From Bacteroidales bacterium (GTDB taxonomy: Bacteria > Bacteroidota > Bacteroidia > Bacteroidales > UBA4417): a stretch of DNA of 64,000 nt. Positions 1-8,412 of the stretch are shown piece by piece; the stretch's first letter is position 1, and each line of letters opens with the position of its first letter. Location: contig JADJGZ010000025.1 in assembly GCA_016707785.1 (NCBI GenBank), forward strand, positions 1-64,000, given 5' to 3'. A model generated the notes under the pieces. The model did no database searches. It was not told the origin of the DNA and saw only the letters and a program-made list of their open reading frames with translations. Made by a program: the position numbers and the translations under genes.

Positions 1-645
1 CAGGACTTCTTGGATTTCCTGGTTGTAAGGGTCAAACAAAGTCGACCGGCAAATTTCATAAACCTACATTTCAGGAACAACTTGATACTTTTAAAGAGCT
101 CGGTTTTAATTTCAATCAAGGCATAGATACTTCTGATATAAACCGTTGGCCTGAAGGTCACAAAGAATTTGAAGACCAACCCTATCACTTGATGTATAAA
201 ACGCTCGGACAGACTATAGAGAGGGATCCATGGACACCTATAACTAATAAATGTTGGGATTTTGACCTTGAGGCAATTGATGACCACGGTGCCTATGTTG
301 GCATTATGGAAAATATTTCAAGAATTACAAATGGTGACCTGGTGTTTGAAAATCTAAAAGACTATGTAGATATTGAAGAAAATAATAACTTGGTTTCTTT
401 ACATGTGAAGGTGATAATTACAAGTGGATTTTTAAAAAGTTGATAACGATTGGGCAGACATTGATGTATTTGACAAGGTTCAAGAATTGGCAGTTAAATA
501 CAAAACAAAAGGACGATTTACATATTTCAATACTGGTGGACAAGATTTTGTGCTTGGTTATTACACAAATGAAGAACTTGAAATGATAAAACAGAAAACA
601 GGACTTGAAATAGAATGGCTAAATGTAAAAGGACAAATGTATTAA
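1..645 (+). pseudogene. C-terminal part of an unrecognised protein, twice frameshifted
   Basis: An open frame enters from the left edge (frame of base 3) and runs to about 410. Reading then continues sensibly in frame 2 to about 436 and in frame 1 from 439 to the TAA at 643-645. Each switch is repaired by adding one base, one at the GAAGG near 408-412 and one in the A run at 434-438, giving a continuous acidic protein of at least 210 residues. The joined sequence has aromatic-rich, soluble character with no signal peptide or membrane span. I do not recognise the family; it resembles the small soluble proteins common in polymorphic-toxin immunity or SMI1-like loci only in general look. Both shifts are at or next to homopolymers, so sequencing error is possible. 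Confidence 0.5.
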
Positions 646-653
646 TAAGAAAA

Positions 654-793
654 AGTGCTGCTGCTAACAGCACCTGCCCGCCACCAGGCTTTCGCATGTG
701 CTTCTCTTGAAAACTATTACTAAATTCGTGTTCTGTGCTTTTGGGGACGTTGGGTGAATAAAAACCTGTCAGCGGGTAGCTGCGGAACATTAT
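654..793 (+). repeat. Dyad repeat element, copy 1
   Basis: It starts just after the stop of the preceding frame and ends about 70 bases before the next gene. The left arm (670-689) and right arm (765-783) form an imperfect inverted repeat around a loop of about 75 bases. A second copy lies inverted at 10256-10379; the segment 765-793 matches 27 of 29 bases of 10258-10286 read on the opposite strand, and part of the loop is also conserved. The position between genes is attC-like, but canonical attC core boxes are not clear. A REP or MITE-like element is the alternative. Confidence 0.6.
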
Positions 794-864
794 CAAACTT
801 AATAAAAGAACAGCATAAAGCAATGAATTAATGATCTTTAATATTGATTTCTAATTTATATGGC

Positions 865-1758
865 ATGAAGAACAAAATAAGTACTTTATTAAGCCCATTT
901 GTAATAATTGGAGTGGTGTTGATTCTATTAGCAGGTTGTAATAAGGAAGCTAACAACAATCCTGAGCCTGTAAACATTGCCAAGGTACAAATACCAGCTG
1001 GCACTTTTACCATGGGCAGTCCTTTATCCGAAGTGCTTAGGCAAGTGAATGAAACACAGTATCAGGTCACGTTGAGTGCTTTTCTCATGAGTAAGTGCGA
1101 AATAACCAATGCCGAGTATGCTGCATTCCTAAATTCCAAAAGCATCGACAGCACTGGATTATATTCTGCAGGGCAATATCCGGGAGAAGTCTTAATTTAT
1201 GCCAGCAGTGGAAGTTTCGACTGGGGTTTGCATTGCATCAACGGACAGTGGAGAACAGTAGAAGGTTACGAAAATCACCCGGTAATAAATGTAACATGGT
1301 ACGGGGCTGTCGAGTTTGCGACATATGCAGGCGGCACTTTACCCACAGAAGCACAATGGGAGTATGCCTGCCGTGGAAATACTACCACACCTTTCTATAC
1401 AGGTGATTGTTTGAGCACTTCGCACGCTAACTTTGACTGGTCTTATCCTTACGACATGTGTATTGACACTATTTCAGCCTATCCAAACAAAACAACAGCA
1501 GTTGGCTCATACGCTTCAAATGCTTATGGCTTGCACGATATGCATGGCAACGTTCGGGAATGGTGCAGTGATCTTTATGATCTTTACCCAACTACAGCGC
1601 AAACAAACCCAACAGGAGGTATCTATGGCCTCGAACGTGTGACTCGGGGTGGCAGCTGGTACAACTACCCCTGGATTTGTCGTTCTGCACATCGCCATAG
1701 CAATGAGCCGTTCGCGTATGGCACCCTTATAGGTTTTCGGATAGTCTTCGTTCCTTAG
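865..1758 (+). CDS. SUMF1 (formylglycine-generating-enzyme-like) lipoprotein
   Basis: The 297-residue product starts at the ATG at 865; an upstream TTG at 844 is less likely because the ATG gives a classic lipoprotein signal with lipobox LLAGC. The mature part carries a SUMF1 / C-type-lectin-like fold: VQIPAGTFTMGS near the start, KCEITNAEYAAFLNS, HPVINVTWYGAVEFATYAGG, LPTEAQWEYACRG, GLHDMHGNVREWCSD, and the terminal RGGSWYN and GFRIVF motifs. In Bacteroidota such proteins include sulfatase-activating enzymes, GldJ/GldK-type gliding lipoproteins and many of unknown role. The family assignment is firm; enzymatic activity is not shown. It is presumably an envelope-anchored protein. It is preceded by dyad element 1 and followed by another lipoprotein gene of a different fold. 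Confidence 0.85.
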   Translation: MKNKISTLLSPFVIIGVVLILLAGCNKEANNNPEPVNIAKVQIPAGTFTMGSPLSEVLRQVNETQYQVTLSAFLMSKCEITNAEYAAFLNSKSIDSTGLYSAGQYPGEVLIYASSGSFDWGLHCINGQWRTVEGYENHPVINVTWYGAVEFATYAGGTLPTEAQWEYACRGNTTTPFYTGDCLSTSHANFDWSYPYDMCIDTISAYPNKTTAVGSYASNAYGLHDMHGNVREWCSDLYDLYPTTAQTNPTGGIYGLERVTRGGSWYNYPWICRSAHRHSNEPFAYGTLIGFRIVFVP

Positions 1759-1978
1759 TTCAAACACGCCGCAGGATAATGGAAACATTGAAACAGCAAG
1801 CTTAAAAAATACCAAGATACAGAAAAATGTATTTACAAGATTTATTAGCCTCTGTATTTCGAAAATTGAGTGATGATTTTTGTAGATTTAATGTATTATC
1901 AAATAGACATTCAATCAGAATTGAAGTTCAAAACTTTAGTATAAAATAAGAGTATATACCTTTATTAATTAAATCAAT

Positions 1979-2695
1979 ATGAAAAAAATACTGCGAGTGT
2001 GGATCTGCCTCATAGCTGTTTTGGGAGTGATGATGGCACTTTCAAACAGTTGTAAAAAAGACAAGGAAAATAGCAACAACAATCCTACTGTTACGGATAT
2101 TGACGGTAATGTTTACCATACTGTGACCATTGGCTCGCAGACATGGATGGTTGAAAATCTGAATACTTCAAGATACCGGGATAGCACTTTGATTCCAAAT
2201 GTAACTGACAACCTGGCATGGATTAGCCTTACAACAGGGGCTTTCTGCGATTACGAAAACTTACCTTCAAATTCCAAAACTTATGGTAAGTTGTACAACT
2301 GGTATGCTGTTACTGATTCCCATAATATTTGCCCCATTGGATGGCATATACCTTCGGATGCAGAGTGGACCACACTCACTGATTTTTTGGGAGGTGAAAA
2401 CACAGCAGGAGGTAAGCTAAAGGAAGCGGGCACAACTCATTGGCAAAGTCCTAATTACGGTGCTACGAATGAAAGTGGTTTTACAGCCCTGCCCGGTGGC
2501 CGCCGAAATAGTGATGGCTCCTTTGAGAATCCTTTGAATAAACAAGGTATTCGGTATGATGGTGCATGGTGGACTTCAACACTATTCGGCATGCATAGTA
2601 TTTGGTACCGCTCCTTAGGTTATAGTGGCATTGGTGTAGGCAGAAATGATTTCATGGAAACGAATGGGTTCTCTATACGTTGCATCAAGGATTAA
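1979..2695 (+). CDS. FISUMP-domain lipoprotein
   Basis: The 238-residue protein has an N-terminal signal with the cysteine of ALSNSC as the probable lipidation site. It then shows the full Fibrobacter succinogenes major paralogous (FISUMP) domain: DIDGNVYHTVTIGSQTWMVE, YGKLYNWYAV, ICPIGWHIPSDAEWTTL, ESGFTALPGGRR, and the terminal WWTST and FSIRCIKD blocks. The domain is common on the surface of Bacteroidota and Fibrobacteres; its function is unknown, though a lectin-like role has been suggested. The start is the ATG at 1979, which directly opens the hydrophobic signal. A possible weak -7 box (TACCTTTA) lies at 1957-1964. Confidence 0.88.
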   Translation: MKKILRVWICLIAVLGVMMALSNSCKKDKENSNNNPTVTDIDGNVYHTVTIGSQTWMVENLNTSRYRDSTLIPNVTDNLAWISLTTGAFCDYENLPSNSKTYGKLYNWYAVTDSHNICPIGWHIPSDAEWTTLTDFLGGENTAGGKLKEAGTTHWQSPNYGATNESGFTALPGGRRNSDGSFENPLNKQGIRYDGAWWTSTLFGMHSIWYRSLGYSGIGVGRNDFMETNGFSIRCIKD

Positions 2696-3203
2696 TTTAG
2701 ATGCTGAAGTGGGTTTTCGTAGATTCACAAACAGAAAAGATCGTTATAAAGAGAACTAAAACAAGTTAGGTCTGCTAAATCGTAAAAGAAAGAATTACAT
2801 TGGTAATACAGACTTAGCTGCCGTTGCGTTGTCCGGACACATATAGCTAACCTCACTTAGCCAAGGCGCCCAGGTAGGAACATTATTTAAAATTCTCTTT
2901 AATCCTCATTTTATCTTCAATATCCTTGTCGTTTATATGATACATTCAAGGCAATGATTGCCTTTTAAAACACATTTTTATACCTGCTGGCACTCATAAA
3001 ACTATATGGAAACTCTTACAACCTGATTCACTTTTTACAGACTTTTATCCACTAAATCTCCAATTTCCTTAATCTTAAGCAGGTAATCGGAATAAAGACC
3101 AAACTTGGGTTAGGTTTTTAGACGAACTGACGTTACCTTCAAGCATAAACGAGCATCGTGCAACGAATTAAGAAACTTTTCAATGCAAATAATGCAACGA
3201 TAA
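2696..3203. other. Gene-free spacer with degenerate repeat
   Basis: No convincing coding frame is present. A stretch at 2868-2892 resembles the right end of the dyad elements (GGAACATTAT). The segment ending near 3136 closes with AACTGACGTT, shared with the elements at 4454-4556 and 5269-5372. Several GCAACGA-type heptamers (3157-3165, 3192-3200) precede the palindrome at 3211-3241 and could be extra half-sites for the same regulator. Confidence 0.4.
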
Positions 3204-3241
3204 TTTGAAGTTGCAACGAATATAATGTATATTTGTTGCAA
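3204..3241 (+). promoter_or_regulatory. Promoter overlapped by a 31-bp palindromic operator of the fic gene
   Basis: A Bacteroidota-type promoter is visible: TTTG at 3204-3207, a 20-base spacer, and TATATTTG (consensus TAnnTTTG) at 3228-3235. The -7 box is embedded in a near-perfect palindrome, 3211-3241, whose 14-base arms differ at one position around a 3-base centre and end in TTGCAAC / GTTGCAA. The fic ATG lies 12 bases downstream. A bound regulator would occlude RNA polymerase, so repression is the simplest reading. The regulator is unknown. Confidence 0.65.
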
Positions 3242-3253
3242 ATTATAAGACGA

Positions 3254-4363
3254 ATGGGGTATTATATACATCAGAAAGACAATTGGCCAAATTTCACATG
3301 GAATAACGACGAGCTCGTCAATCTGTTAAGTGATGCGAGAAATCTACAAGGACGATTAATAGGGAAAATGGAGTCTCTGGGTTTTGAATTAAGAGATGAA
3401 GCTTTACTTGAAACTTTAACTTTGGATGTATTGAAATCTGCAGAGATTGAAGGAGAACTATTAAATCCTGAGCAAGTGCGTTCGTCAATTGCTCAACGAT
3501 TAGGAATTGAATTCGCTGGTGCAATTCTATCAGATAGGAATGTAGACGGGATGGTTGATATGATGATTGATGCTACCAGAAATTGTTTTAAACATTTAAC
3601 AACAGAGAGACTCTTTGATTGGCACGCAGCATTATTTCCGATGGGACGAAGTGGGATTTTCAAAATTACTGTTGCTGATTGGAGGAAAGATACATTTGGA
3701 CAAATGCAAGTTGTATCAGGTGGTGCGGGAAGAGAAAAAGTTCATTTTCAAGCTCCCGATGCTGATTTAATCGAAATGGAAATGAACCGTTTTATAAAAT
3801 GGTTTAACGAAGAAAATAAAATAGATTTAGTAATAAAAGCTGCAATTGCTCACCTTTGGTTTGTGACAATTCATCCATTTCAAGATGGTAATGGGCGAAT
3901 TACAAGAGCCTTAAGTGATATGTTATTAGCTCAATCGGATAAGAGTACACAGCGATTTTATAGTATGTCTGCTCAAATTAGAGTAGAAAGAAAAGAATAC
4001 TACGAGATTCTTGAAAAAACGCAAAAAGGAGACCTTGACATATCCGAATGGATTAAATGGTTTTTAAGCTGTTTAATTAATGCTTTAAAAGCAACCGATA
4101 ATATTCTTACCCGGGTTTTGTTAAAAGCAGATTTCTGGAATAGAAATTCAAAAACTATAATTAACGAGAGACAAAAGAATATATTAAACAATATACTGGA
4201 TGGATTCGAAGGTAAATTGACTTCAAAGAAATGGGCTAAGATTACAAATTGTTCAAAAGACACAGCAATTAGGGATATTAATGACTTGATTAGTAAAGAT
4301 ATATTGCAAAAAGATTCAGCAGGAGGAAGAAGTACAAATTATGAATTGAAGATTATGAAATAA
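3254..4363 (+). CDS. Fic family protein adenylyltransferase with DUF4172 and C-terminal winged helix
   Basis: The 369-residue protein starts at the ATG at 3254 (MGYYIHQKDNWPNFTW, the usual DUF4172 opening); the upstream TTG codons fall inside the operator palindrome. The catalytic Fic loop HPFQDGNGRITR begins at about residue 207 and is intact. The class II inhibitory helix motif (S/T)xxxE(G/N) appears as SAEIEG at residues 62-67, so the enzyme is likely autoinhibited. The C-terminus (about 300-369) reads as a helix-turn-helix (NCSKDTAIRDINDLISKDIL). Fic enzymes move AMP from ATP onto target proteins; the target here is unknown. The DNA-binding tail and the palindrome over the promoter together suggest autoregulation, which is inference. 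Base composition is visibly A+T rich. Confidence 0.92.
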   Translation: MGYYIHQKDNWPNFTWNNDELVNLLSDARNLQGRLIGKMESLGFELRDEALLETLTLDVLKSAEIEGELLNPEQVRSSIAQRLGIEFAGAILSDRNVDGMVDMMIDATRNCFKHLTTERLFDWHAALFPMGRSGIFKITVADWRKDTFGQMQVVSGGAGREKVHFQAPDADLIEMEMNRFIKWFNEENKIDLVIKAAIAHLWFVTIHPFQDGNGRITRALSDMLLAQSDKSTQRFYSMSAQIRVERKEYYEILEKTQKGDLDISEWIKWFLSCLINALKATDNILTRVLLKADFWNRNSKTIINERQKNILNNILDGFEGKLTSKKWAKITNCSKDTAIRDINDLISKDILQKDSAGGRSTNYELKIMK

Positions 4364-4453
4364 ATGCCTGCAGGGAATAAGTAGGACTCTGAGCCCTTAA
4401 GTTTCGGGATTGAACTACATCCCCTGCAGGGCTACTTATTTAATGATGGTGAA

Positions 4454-4556
4454 ACCTCTTTAGCTCTTTTAATTTTTTGGTTCCCTGGTCAGGTTTAACT
4501 TCAAATTTTGGATTCTCATAGGCATTCCCTTAACTTTTTAGGCAGACTGACGTTAT
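4454..4556. repeat. Degenerate intergenic repeat, type 2 copy
   Basis: This segment aligns by eye along about 100 bases with 5269-5372: both open with ACCTC(C/T)TTAGCTC, share the middle, and end in ACTGAC(A/G)TT. Read on the minus strand, both copies give similar short peptide frames (KPD/KPEE followed by KLKELKR / KLRELRR), so they may be remnants of one coding family rather than a recombination site. The segment lies between fic and the SRPBCC gene. Confidence 0.4.
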
Positions 4557-4644
4557 AGTCAATGTCAAACGACTGCTAAGTATGACGGGAAATAACAACT
4601 CGATCTTGATAGCTATCGGGATAATTTAAACAAACATTAACATT

Positions 4645-5118
4645 ATGAAAAAGTTACAATTCAAAGTAAGCATCAATGCACCTGTGACCAGGATTTATGA
4701 TATTATGCTTGGCATCAGCAGCAAATCAACTTATGAGCAATGGACTTCTTTGTTTAATCCGACATCGACCTATGAAGGAAGTTGGGACAAGGGAAATAAA
4801 ATACTGTTTATTGGATTAGATGAGAAAGGAGAGAAGGGAGGTATGGTTTCAAGGATAGCTGAAAACATTCCAAACCGATTTGTTTCGATTCAACATTATG
4901 GTCTTTTTAAAGCTGACAAGGAAATTACAGAAGGACCAGAAGTGGAAAAATGGGCAAACGGATTTGAAAACTATACCTTCGAAGAAAACAATGGCACCGA
5001 TAGCTATCGGGGTACAACCGTTATTGTTGACCTGGACAGTGCAGAAGATTTTGTAGATTATATGAACGAGGCCTACCCACAAGCACTCGATAAGTTGAAA
5101 GAGCTTTGTGAAGAATAA
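4645..5118 (+). CDS. SRPBCC (START-like) domain protein
   Basis: This 157-residue soluble protein has the Bet v1/START-like pattern: an N-terminal strand (LQFKVSINAPVTRIYDIM), a W-rich loop (YEQWTSLFNPTSTYEGSWDKG), a central sheet with GGMVSRI and NRFVSIQHYG, and a long C-terminal helix (DFVDYMNEAYPQALDKLKEL). SRPBCC proteins bind hydrophobic ligands or assist folding; the ligand is unknown. The start is the ATG at 4645. A 14-bp palindrome at 4997-5010, also seen upstream at 4607-4620, encodes part of the NGTDSYRGTT loop and may be an inserted short repeat. It stands alone in the accessory island with long spacers on both sides. Confidence 0.8.
   Translation: MKKLQFKVSINAPVTRIYDIMLGISSKSTYEQWTSLFNPTSTYEGSWDKGNKILFIGLDEKGEKGGMVSRIAENIPNRFVSIQHYGLFKADKEITEGPEVEKWANGFENYTFEENNGTDSYRGTTVIVDLDSAEDFVDYMNEAYPQALDKLKELCEE
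4997..5010. repeat. 14-bp palindrome shared with the upstream spacer
   Basis: CCGATAGCTATCGG is a perfect palindrome inside the SRPBCC coding region. A 13-base match (GATAGCTATCGGG, one base apart at the left end) lies at 4608-4620 just upstream of the gene. Similar short palindromes are known as dispersed repeats in Bacteroidota. Confidence 0.45.
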
Positions 5119-5268
5119 TAATCACAGCCTATAACTGCACCTTCAGGAAATTGGCACTTCAGTGGTTAAATGAAGTTCAGTTTTTCAATCAAATTTTATC
5201 AAGGTTGACTGTTCTCTTCTCCATAATCGCTTACTTCTTATAGTTGCATAACATGAAACTGTCTGAAT

Positions 5269-5372
5269 ACCTCCTTAGCTCCCTCAATTTATTGGATACC
5301 TCTTCGGGTTTAATTGTAAATATTTGATTATCAGAGGTATTAAATTTGCTTATTAGACAAACTGACATTGTG
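5269..5372. repeat. Degenerate intergenic repeat, type 2 second copy
   Basis: It aligns with 4454-4556 over its full length and shares the ACTGACATT end. It stands 36 bases before the GNAT start, as the sister copy stands about 90 bases before the SRPBCC start. On the minus strand it holds an open stretch reading NQIFTIKPEEVSNKLRELRR, which may be a decayed gene end. Confidence 0.4.
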
Positions 5373-5407
5373 TGCTATTTGAAAAAATCCCCACAAACAA
5401 TTGTACA

Positions 5408-5953
5408 ATGATATTAGAAACAAATCGACTAATAATCAGACCAATAAGTCATCAAGATAAAAATGAAATATTTGAATACCGGAGCGACAAGGAGACAAAC
5501 AGATATCAAGGATGGATTCCCGAAACGATTGATGATGTAGCAACCTTTATTGAAAAGACTGCAAAAAAAATTAATGAAAATGAAACTTGGTTTCAATTAG
5601 TCATCATTGAGAAAGAAACTCAAAAAATAATTGGCGATTTAGGCCTCCACTTTTTCGATCATGAAAATAAACAAGTTGAAATAGGATGTACCTTACACAA
5701 GGATTTTCAAAATAGAGGATATGCAACAGAATCGGTAAAAAGAGTTGTTGACTATTTATTTAATGATTTACACAAGCATCGGATTATTGCATCAATAGAC
5801 CCTGAAAATAAAAACTCTATACGGTTGGTGGAAAGAATTGGCTTTAAGAAAGAAGCACACTTCGTTGAAAGTTTATTTATTAATGGAAAGTGGGTCGATG
5901 ACTTGATATACGCTCTGCTTGAGAAAGATTGGGAAAAACTAAATTCACAATGA
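5408..5953 (+). CDS. GNAT family N-acetyltransferase (RimJ/RimL type)
   Basis: The 181-residue protein opens with the family signature ILETNRLIIRPISHQDKNEIFEYRSD. It continues with the central strand (FQLVIIEKETQKIIGDLGLHFF), the acetyl-CoA pyrophosphate loop (QNRGYATESVKRVVDYLF, Q/RxxGxA type) and the C-terminal block ENKNSIRLVERIGFKKEAHF. The ATG at 5408 is preferred over a GTG at 5372 because the conserved domain begins there. Such enzymes acetylate protein N-termini, aminoglycosides or small amines; the substrate cannot be read from sequence. It is a single-gene unit in the accessory island. Confidence 0.9.
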   Translation: MILETNRLIIRPISHQDKNEIFEYRSDKETNRYQGWIPETIDDVATFIEKTAKKINENETWFQLVIIEKETQKIIGDLGLHFFDHENKQVEIGCTLHKDFQNRGYATESVKRVVDYLFNDLHKHRIIASIDPENKNSIRLVERIGFKKEAHFVESLFINGKWVDDLIYALLEKDWEKLNSQ

Positions 5954-5989
5954 TCAATATATAAATGAACAGAAACAGCATACAACACC

Positions 5990-6088
5990 GCATCCAAGTT
6001 TAACAACCTCTTTATCTTCATTTAGCGTTCGGTATTTTTTCACAAGGTTTTTCAGGTCCTTTAGAAATTCAGTTATCTATCATACTCT
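5990..6088 (-). pseudogene. Remnant of a RelE/ParE-like toxin N-terminus
   Basis: On the minus strand from 6076 the frame reads ITEFLKDLKNLVKKYRTLNEDKEVV, close to the first helices of RelE/ParE-type toxins (FxKDLKxLxKKYxxLxxD pattern). The frame has a stop directly upstream, an ATG in another frame, and a short unrelated tail ending at 5954. No antitoxin partner is present. I read it as a decayed fragment; a chance match over about 25 residues is possible. Confidence 0.4.
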
Positions 6089-6221
6089 ATCCCTTTAAGT
6101 CTGTAACTTGCTTAGACTTCTGATAAGAATATTTTAATCTGTTGTAAGGGTAAACGAGGTTCTGATTGTCTTATAGAGGTAGACTTCCATTTTTAGTATT
6201 TATCCATCAAATCCTTTGCAT

Positions 6222-7091
6222 ATGTTTTTCAATATTCCGCTTCGAATCCTTTCCAGGAAGTTATTCCCTGCTTGTATGGGATTATTACTGATGTTTGGAC
6301 TGTTCATGCTTTCCTGTCAAAAAGAAGAGATACAGATTAACACTCCAAATGATACCACAACCCTCAACCGGGGCAGCCAGCAGGATAACAGCCGCAGGCA
6401 CCGGCCCTCTGGAAGTGAAGGGGATACAACCTTGATTACCTACGACACCATTATTCCGGGGCCTGAGATTACCCTTGGAGTGAAGGATTCCATGCAGGGG
6501 AGCTTGGTTGACCGTGATTTATATGCCCATGATTATCAGCGCGATGTTCTTGGTATTGATGTGAATAGCGATAATGAAACCGATATCATCCTGGAAGTTT
6601 CATACAGCCCGGCTTCTATGGGTACATCGGAGAGAAAAACGTCTTCAATGAGAGCCGCTCATGATAAAATATCCTTTTTTGGAATTTTTACCTTTGATTC
6701 AATATTCACTTATATTGATACCAGCGGATTTGATATCAACATGTTAAGTACCTGTCATTTTTCAGGCGCTTCCGATGATACTTTAGTCAGCAATGAATTT
6801 CATTGTAAAAATCTCTTGTATCTGGATAAGCTTCATTCGGCAGATTCCTTTGCTTCTGATTCAGTTTCATTTATCTATTCAGAGACAGGTCACGGTTACA
6901 ATATTTTCGGGAATTATAGTGTATATTGGAATAAGGTATCAGACTGTTATTCACTTCCTTATGGTGAGAATATTTATTTGGGATTCAAATATACTGACAC
7001 GATTGAACGACTGGGCTGGATTCAGATAAAACTGATTTCTTCGCGGGAAATGTTTGTGAATGAATGGGCGATTCAAAGATTGCTATGGTAA
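6222..7091 (+). CDS. Hypothetical lipoprotein
   Basis: The 289-residue product begins at the ATG at 6222 (a TTG at 6216 is also in frame). The N-terminal hydrophobic stretch ends in FMLSC, a lipobox with Cys about 33. A Thr/Ser/Arg-rich linker (to about residue 70) leads into a beta-rich domain with phrases such as GIDVNSDNETDIILEVSY and YGENIYLGFKYTDTIERLGWIQIKL. The DVNxDNxxD element looks like a calcium-binding loop. C-terminal residues resemble those of Bacteroidota surface proteins, but no sorting domain is present. I do not recognise a family. It is the last right-pointing gene of the island and is convergent with the ATPase gene at 7154. Confidence 0.7.
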   Translation: MFFNIPLRILSRKLFPACMGLLLMFGLFMLSCQKEEIQINTPNDTTTLNRGSQQDNSRRHRPSGSEGDTTLITYDTIIPGPEITLGVKDSMQGSLVDRDLYAHDYQRDVLGIDVNSDNETDIILEVSYSPASMGTSERKTSSMRAAHDKISFFGIFTFDSIFTYIDTSGFDINMLSTCHFSGASDDTLVSNEFHCKNLLYLDKLHSADSFASDSVSFIYSETGHGYNIFGNYSVYWNKVSDCYSLPYGENIYLGFKYTDTIERLGWIQIKLISSREMFVNEWAIQRLLW

Positions 7092-7153
7092 AAAGTATTA
7101 ATGGGAGTTTAGCCGGACTTTTTATGAAAATAGCTCAACTATAGCTTAATAAG

Positions 7154-7666
7154 TCATGAAGTAATTCTACTAATTACCTGGTCCCGTCGATTCAATAATG
7201 AACCGTTGACTTCAATAGTTTCAATACCAAAAGTCCAGACACTTTCTTTTAATATCTCATTAACCCTGTTTCTAAGTTCTGGCAAATCAAAATCCTGGCA
7301 TATTATCAAATCCGGCTCCTCTATCGGGATAAATACAAGAAGGTCGATTTTCGAAATGAAACGTTCAACTTTATTATAAAGGGTCCGAATGTTTATTGTC
7401 TCATCAATGGCCTGAATATAGGCAAGGAGGTCAACGGGACATCGGTCGAAAATTACATTGTCATCACTGCTGGAAATTTGTTTAGCTGAATACTCAAGTT
7501 GTTCTAAATAATCATCCACATTGGGACTTTCTGCAAATTCGTAGCCTGCTTCTTCCAACTCATAATAGGGCTCCATTCTGAATTCATAGCCGGCAAGAGT
7601 CTCCTGAAGTATTTCCACCAAGGTTGTTTTACCTACCCGATGTGCTCCTGTGATGGCTATTTTCAT
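7154..7666 (-). CDS. P-loop NTPase / AAA-type ATP-binding protein
   Basis: This 170-residue protein has a Walker A loop at the extreme N-terminus (ITGAHRVGKTTL, residues 4-15), a D/E-rich middle, and the Walker-B-like VIFDRCPVDLLAYI (about 71-84). The layout matches small nucleoside-kinase-like or NadR-kinase-like P-loop proteins (AAA_28 type), in which a DRxxxD motif follows the nucleotide site. The substrate is unknown. The start ATG is at 7664-7666. It is the last gene of the left-pointing group and lies 87 bases downstream of the membrane-protein gene. Confidence 0.8.
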   Translation of the reverse strand: MKIAITGAHRVGKTTLVEILQETLAGYEFRMEPYYELEEAGYEFAESPNVDDYLEQLEYSAKQISSSDDNVIFDRCPVDLLAYIQAIDETINIRTLYNKVERFISKIDLLVFIPIEEPDLIICQDFDLPELRNRVNEILKESVWTFGIETIEVNGSLLNRRDQVISRITS

Positions 7667-7753
7667 GGAATATGTTGTTTTATACCTTATCTAAATTGTT
7701 TGCCAATTTGTAACTCAGTATATCCTGGTACAACTCATTCAAATCAGGATCTG

Positions 7754-8350
7754 TCAAGCATTAGTTTTAGACTGAAACTTTTCACCGAGGCGAAATTGTA
7801 CAAGTGTATAAATCAATATGTTAAGCACAAGAATATAAATGATAAACCCACTGTTCGCAAAAGTGAATGTTGATAAGGTGAGCAGAGTAAAAATCACACC
7901 AAAAACAGTTGCAATCCAGGGCCAGGCAATTTCGGTATCCGGAAATTTGTACGCTTTAACAATTGTTGGAATGGCAGCAAGTGCATCTGCCACAATGCTG
8001 CTAAGGATGGCAATATTACCCACTTTTGTGATCATCCATAAAACCAGTCCCACTACAGAAAGTACTCCACATATCAAATCAAACTTAGTGAGTTTCCATT
8101 CTGCTTGTTTATTTACAAAAGATGCAATAAATACTGTTAAAGGCAGAAATCCGGTACTAAAGGTCATTAAAGCTTCAAGACCAACTCCCTGCTCAATTTG
8201 GGCAAAAAAAGCTATAAATGGCACAACTGCCCATAATAAAAAGGAAACTCTGTTAGGTCTGACTTTACCTTTCACGGTCTTTATAAGGTACACAACAGAA
8301 CCTATTGTGCCCAGAAGAGTTCCGACTATTACGAAGTTACTATGAAGCAT
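7754..8350 (-). CDS. Multi-pass membrane protein of unknown function
   Basis: The 198-residue protein has about six to seven hydrophobic helices. Two halves look alike: residues about 5-65 (GTLLGTIGSVVYLIKTVKGKVRPNRVSFLLWAVVP) and about 95-150 (ICGVLSVVGLVLWMI with PTIVKAYKFPDTEIAWPW), each with a short P-containing cytoplasmic turn. The pattern recalls PQ-loop/SWEET-like internal duplication, though no strict PQ motif is visible. A transporter role is inference. The ATG at 8350 opens directly into the first helix. Confidence 0.65.
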   Translation of the reverse strand: MLHSNFVIVGTLLGTIGSVVYLIKTVKGKVRPNRVSFLLWAVVPFIAFFAQIEQGVGLEALMTFSTGFLPLTVFIASFVNKQAEWKLTKFDLICGVLSVVGLVLWMITKVGNIAILSSIVADALAAIPTIVKAYKFPDTEIAWPWIATVFGVIFTLLTLSTFTFANSGFIIYILVLNILIYTLVQFRLGEKFQSKTNA

Positions 8351-8412
8351 AAAAAGATATTACCCGTATTTTAATGTGATTCCTTTCTTCCTTCTTACAG
8401 TTTTGGTAAACG

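Noticed and set aside
4367..4440. Terminator after fic
   Set aside because: The arms (AATAAGTAG at 4376-4384, CTACTTATT at 4432-4440) are 47 bases apart and the CCTGCAGG words are in the wrong order for one stem.
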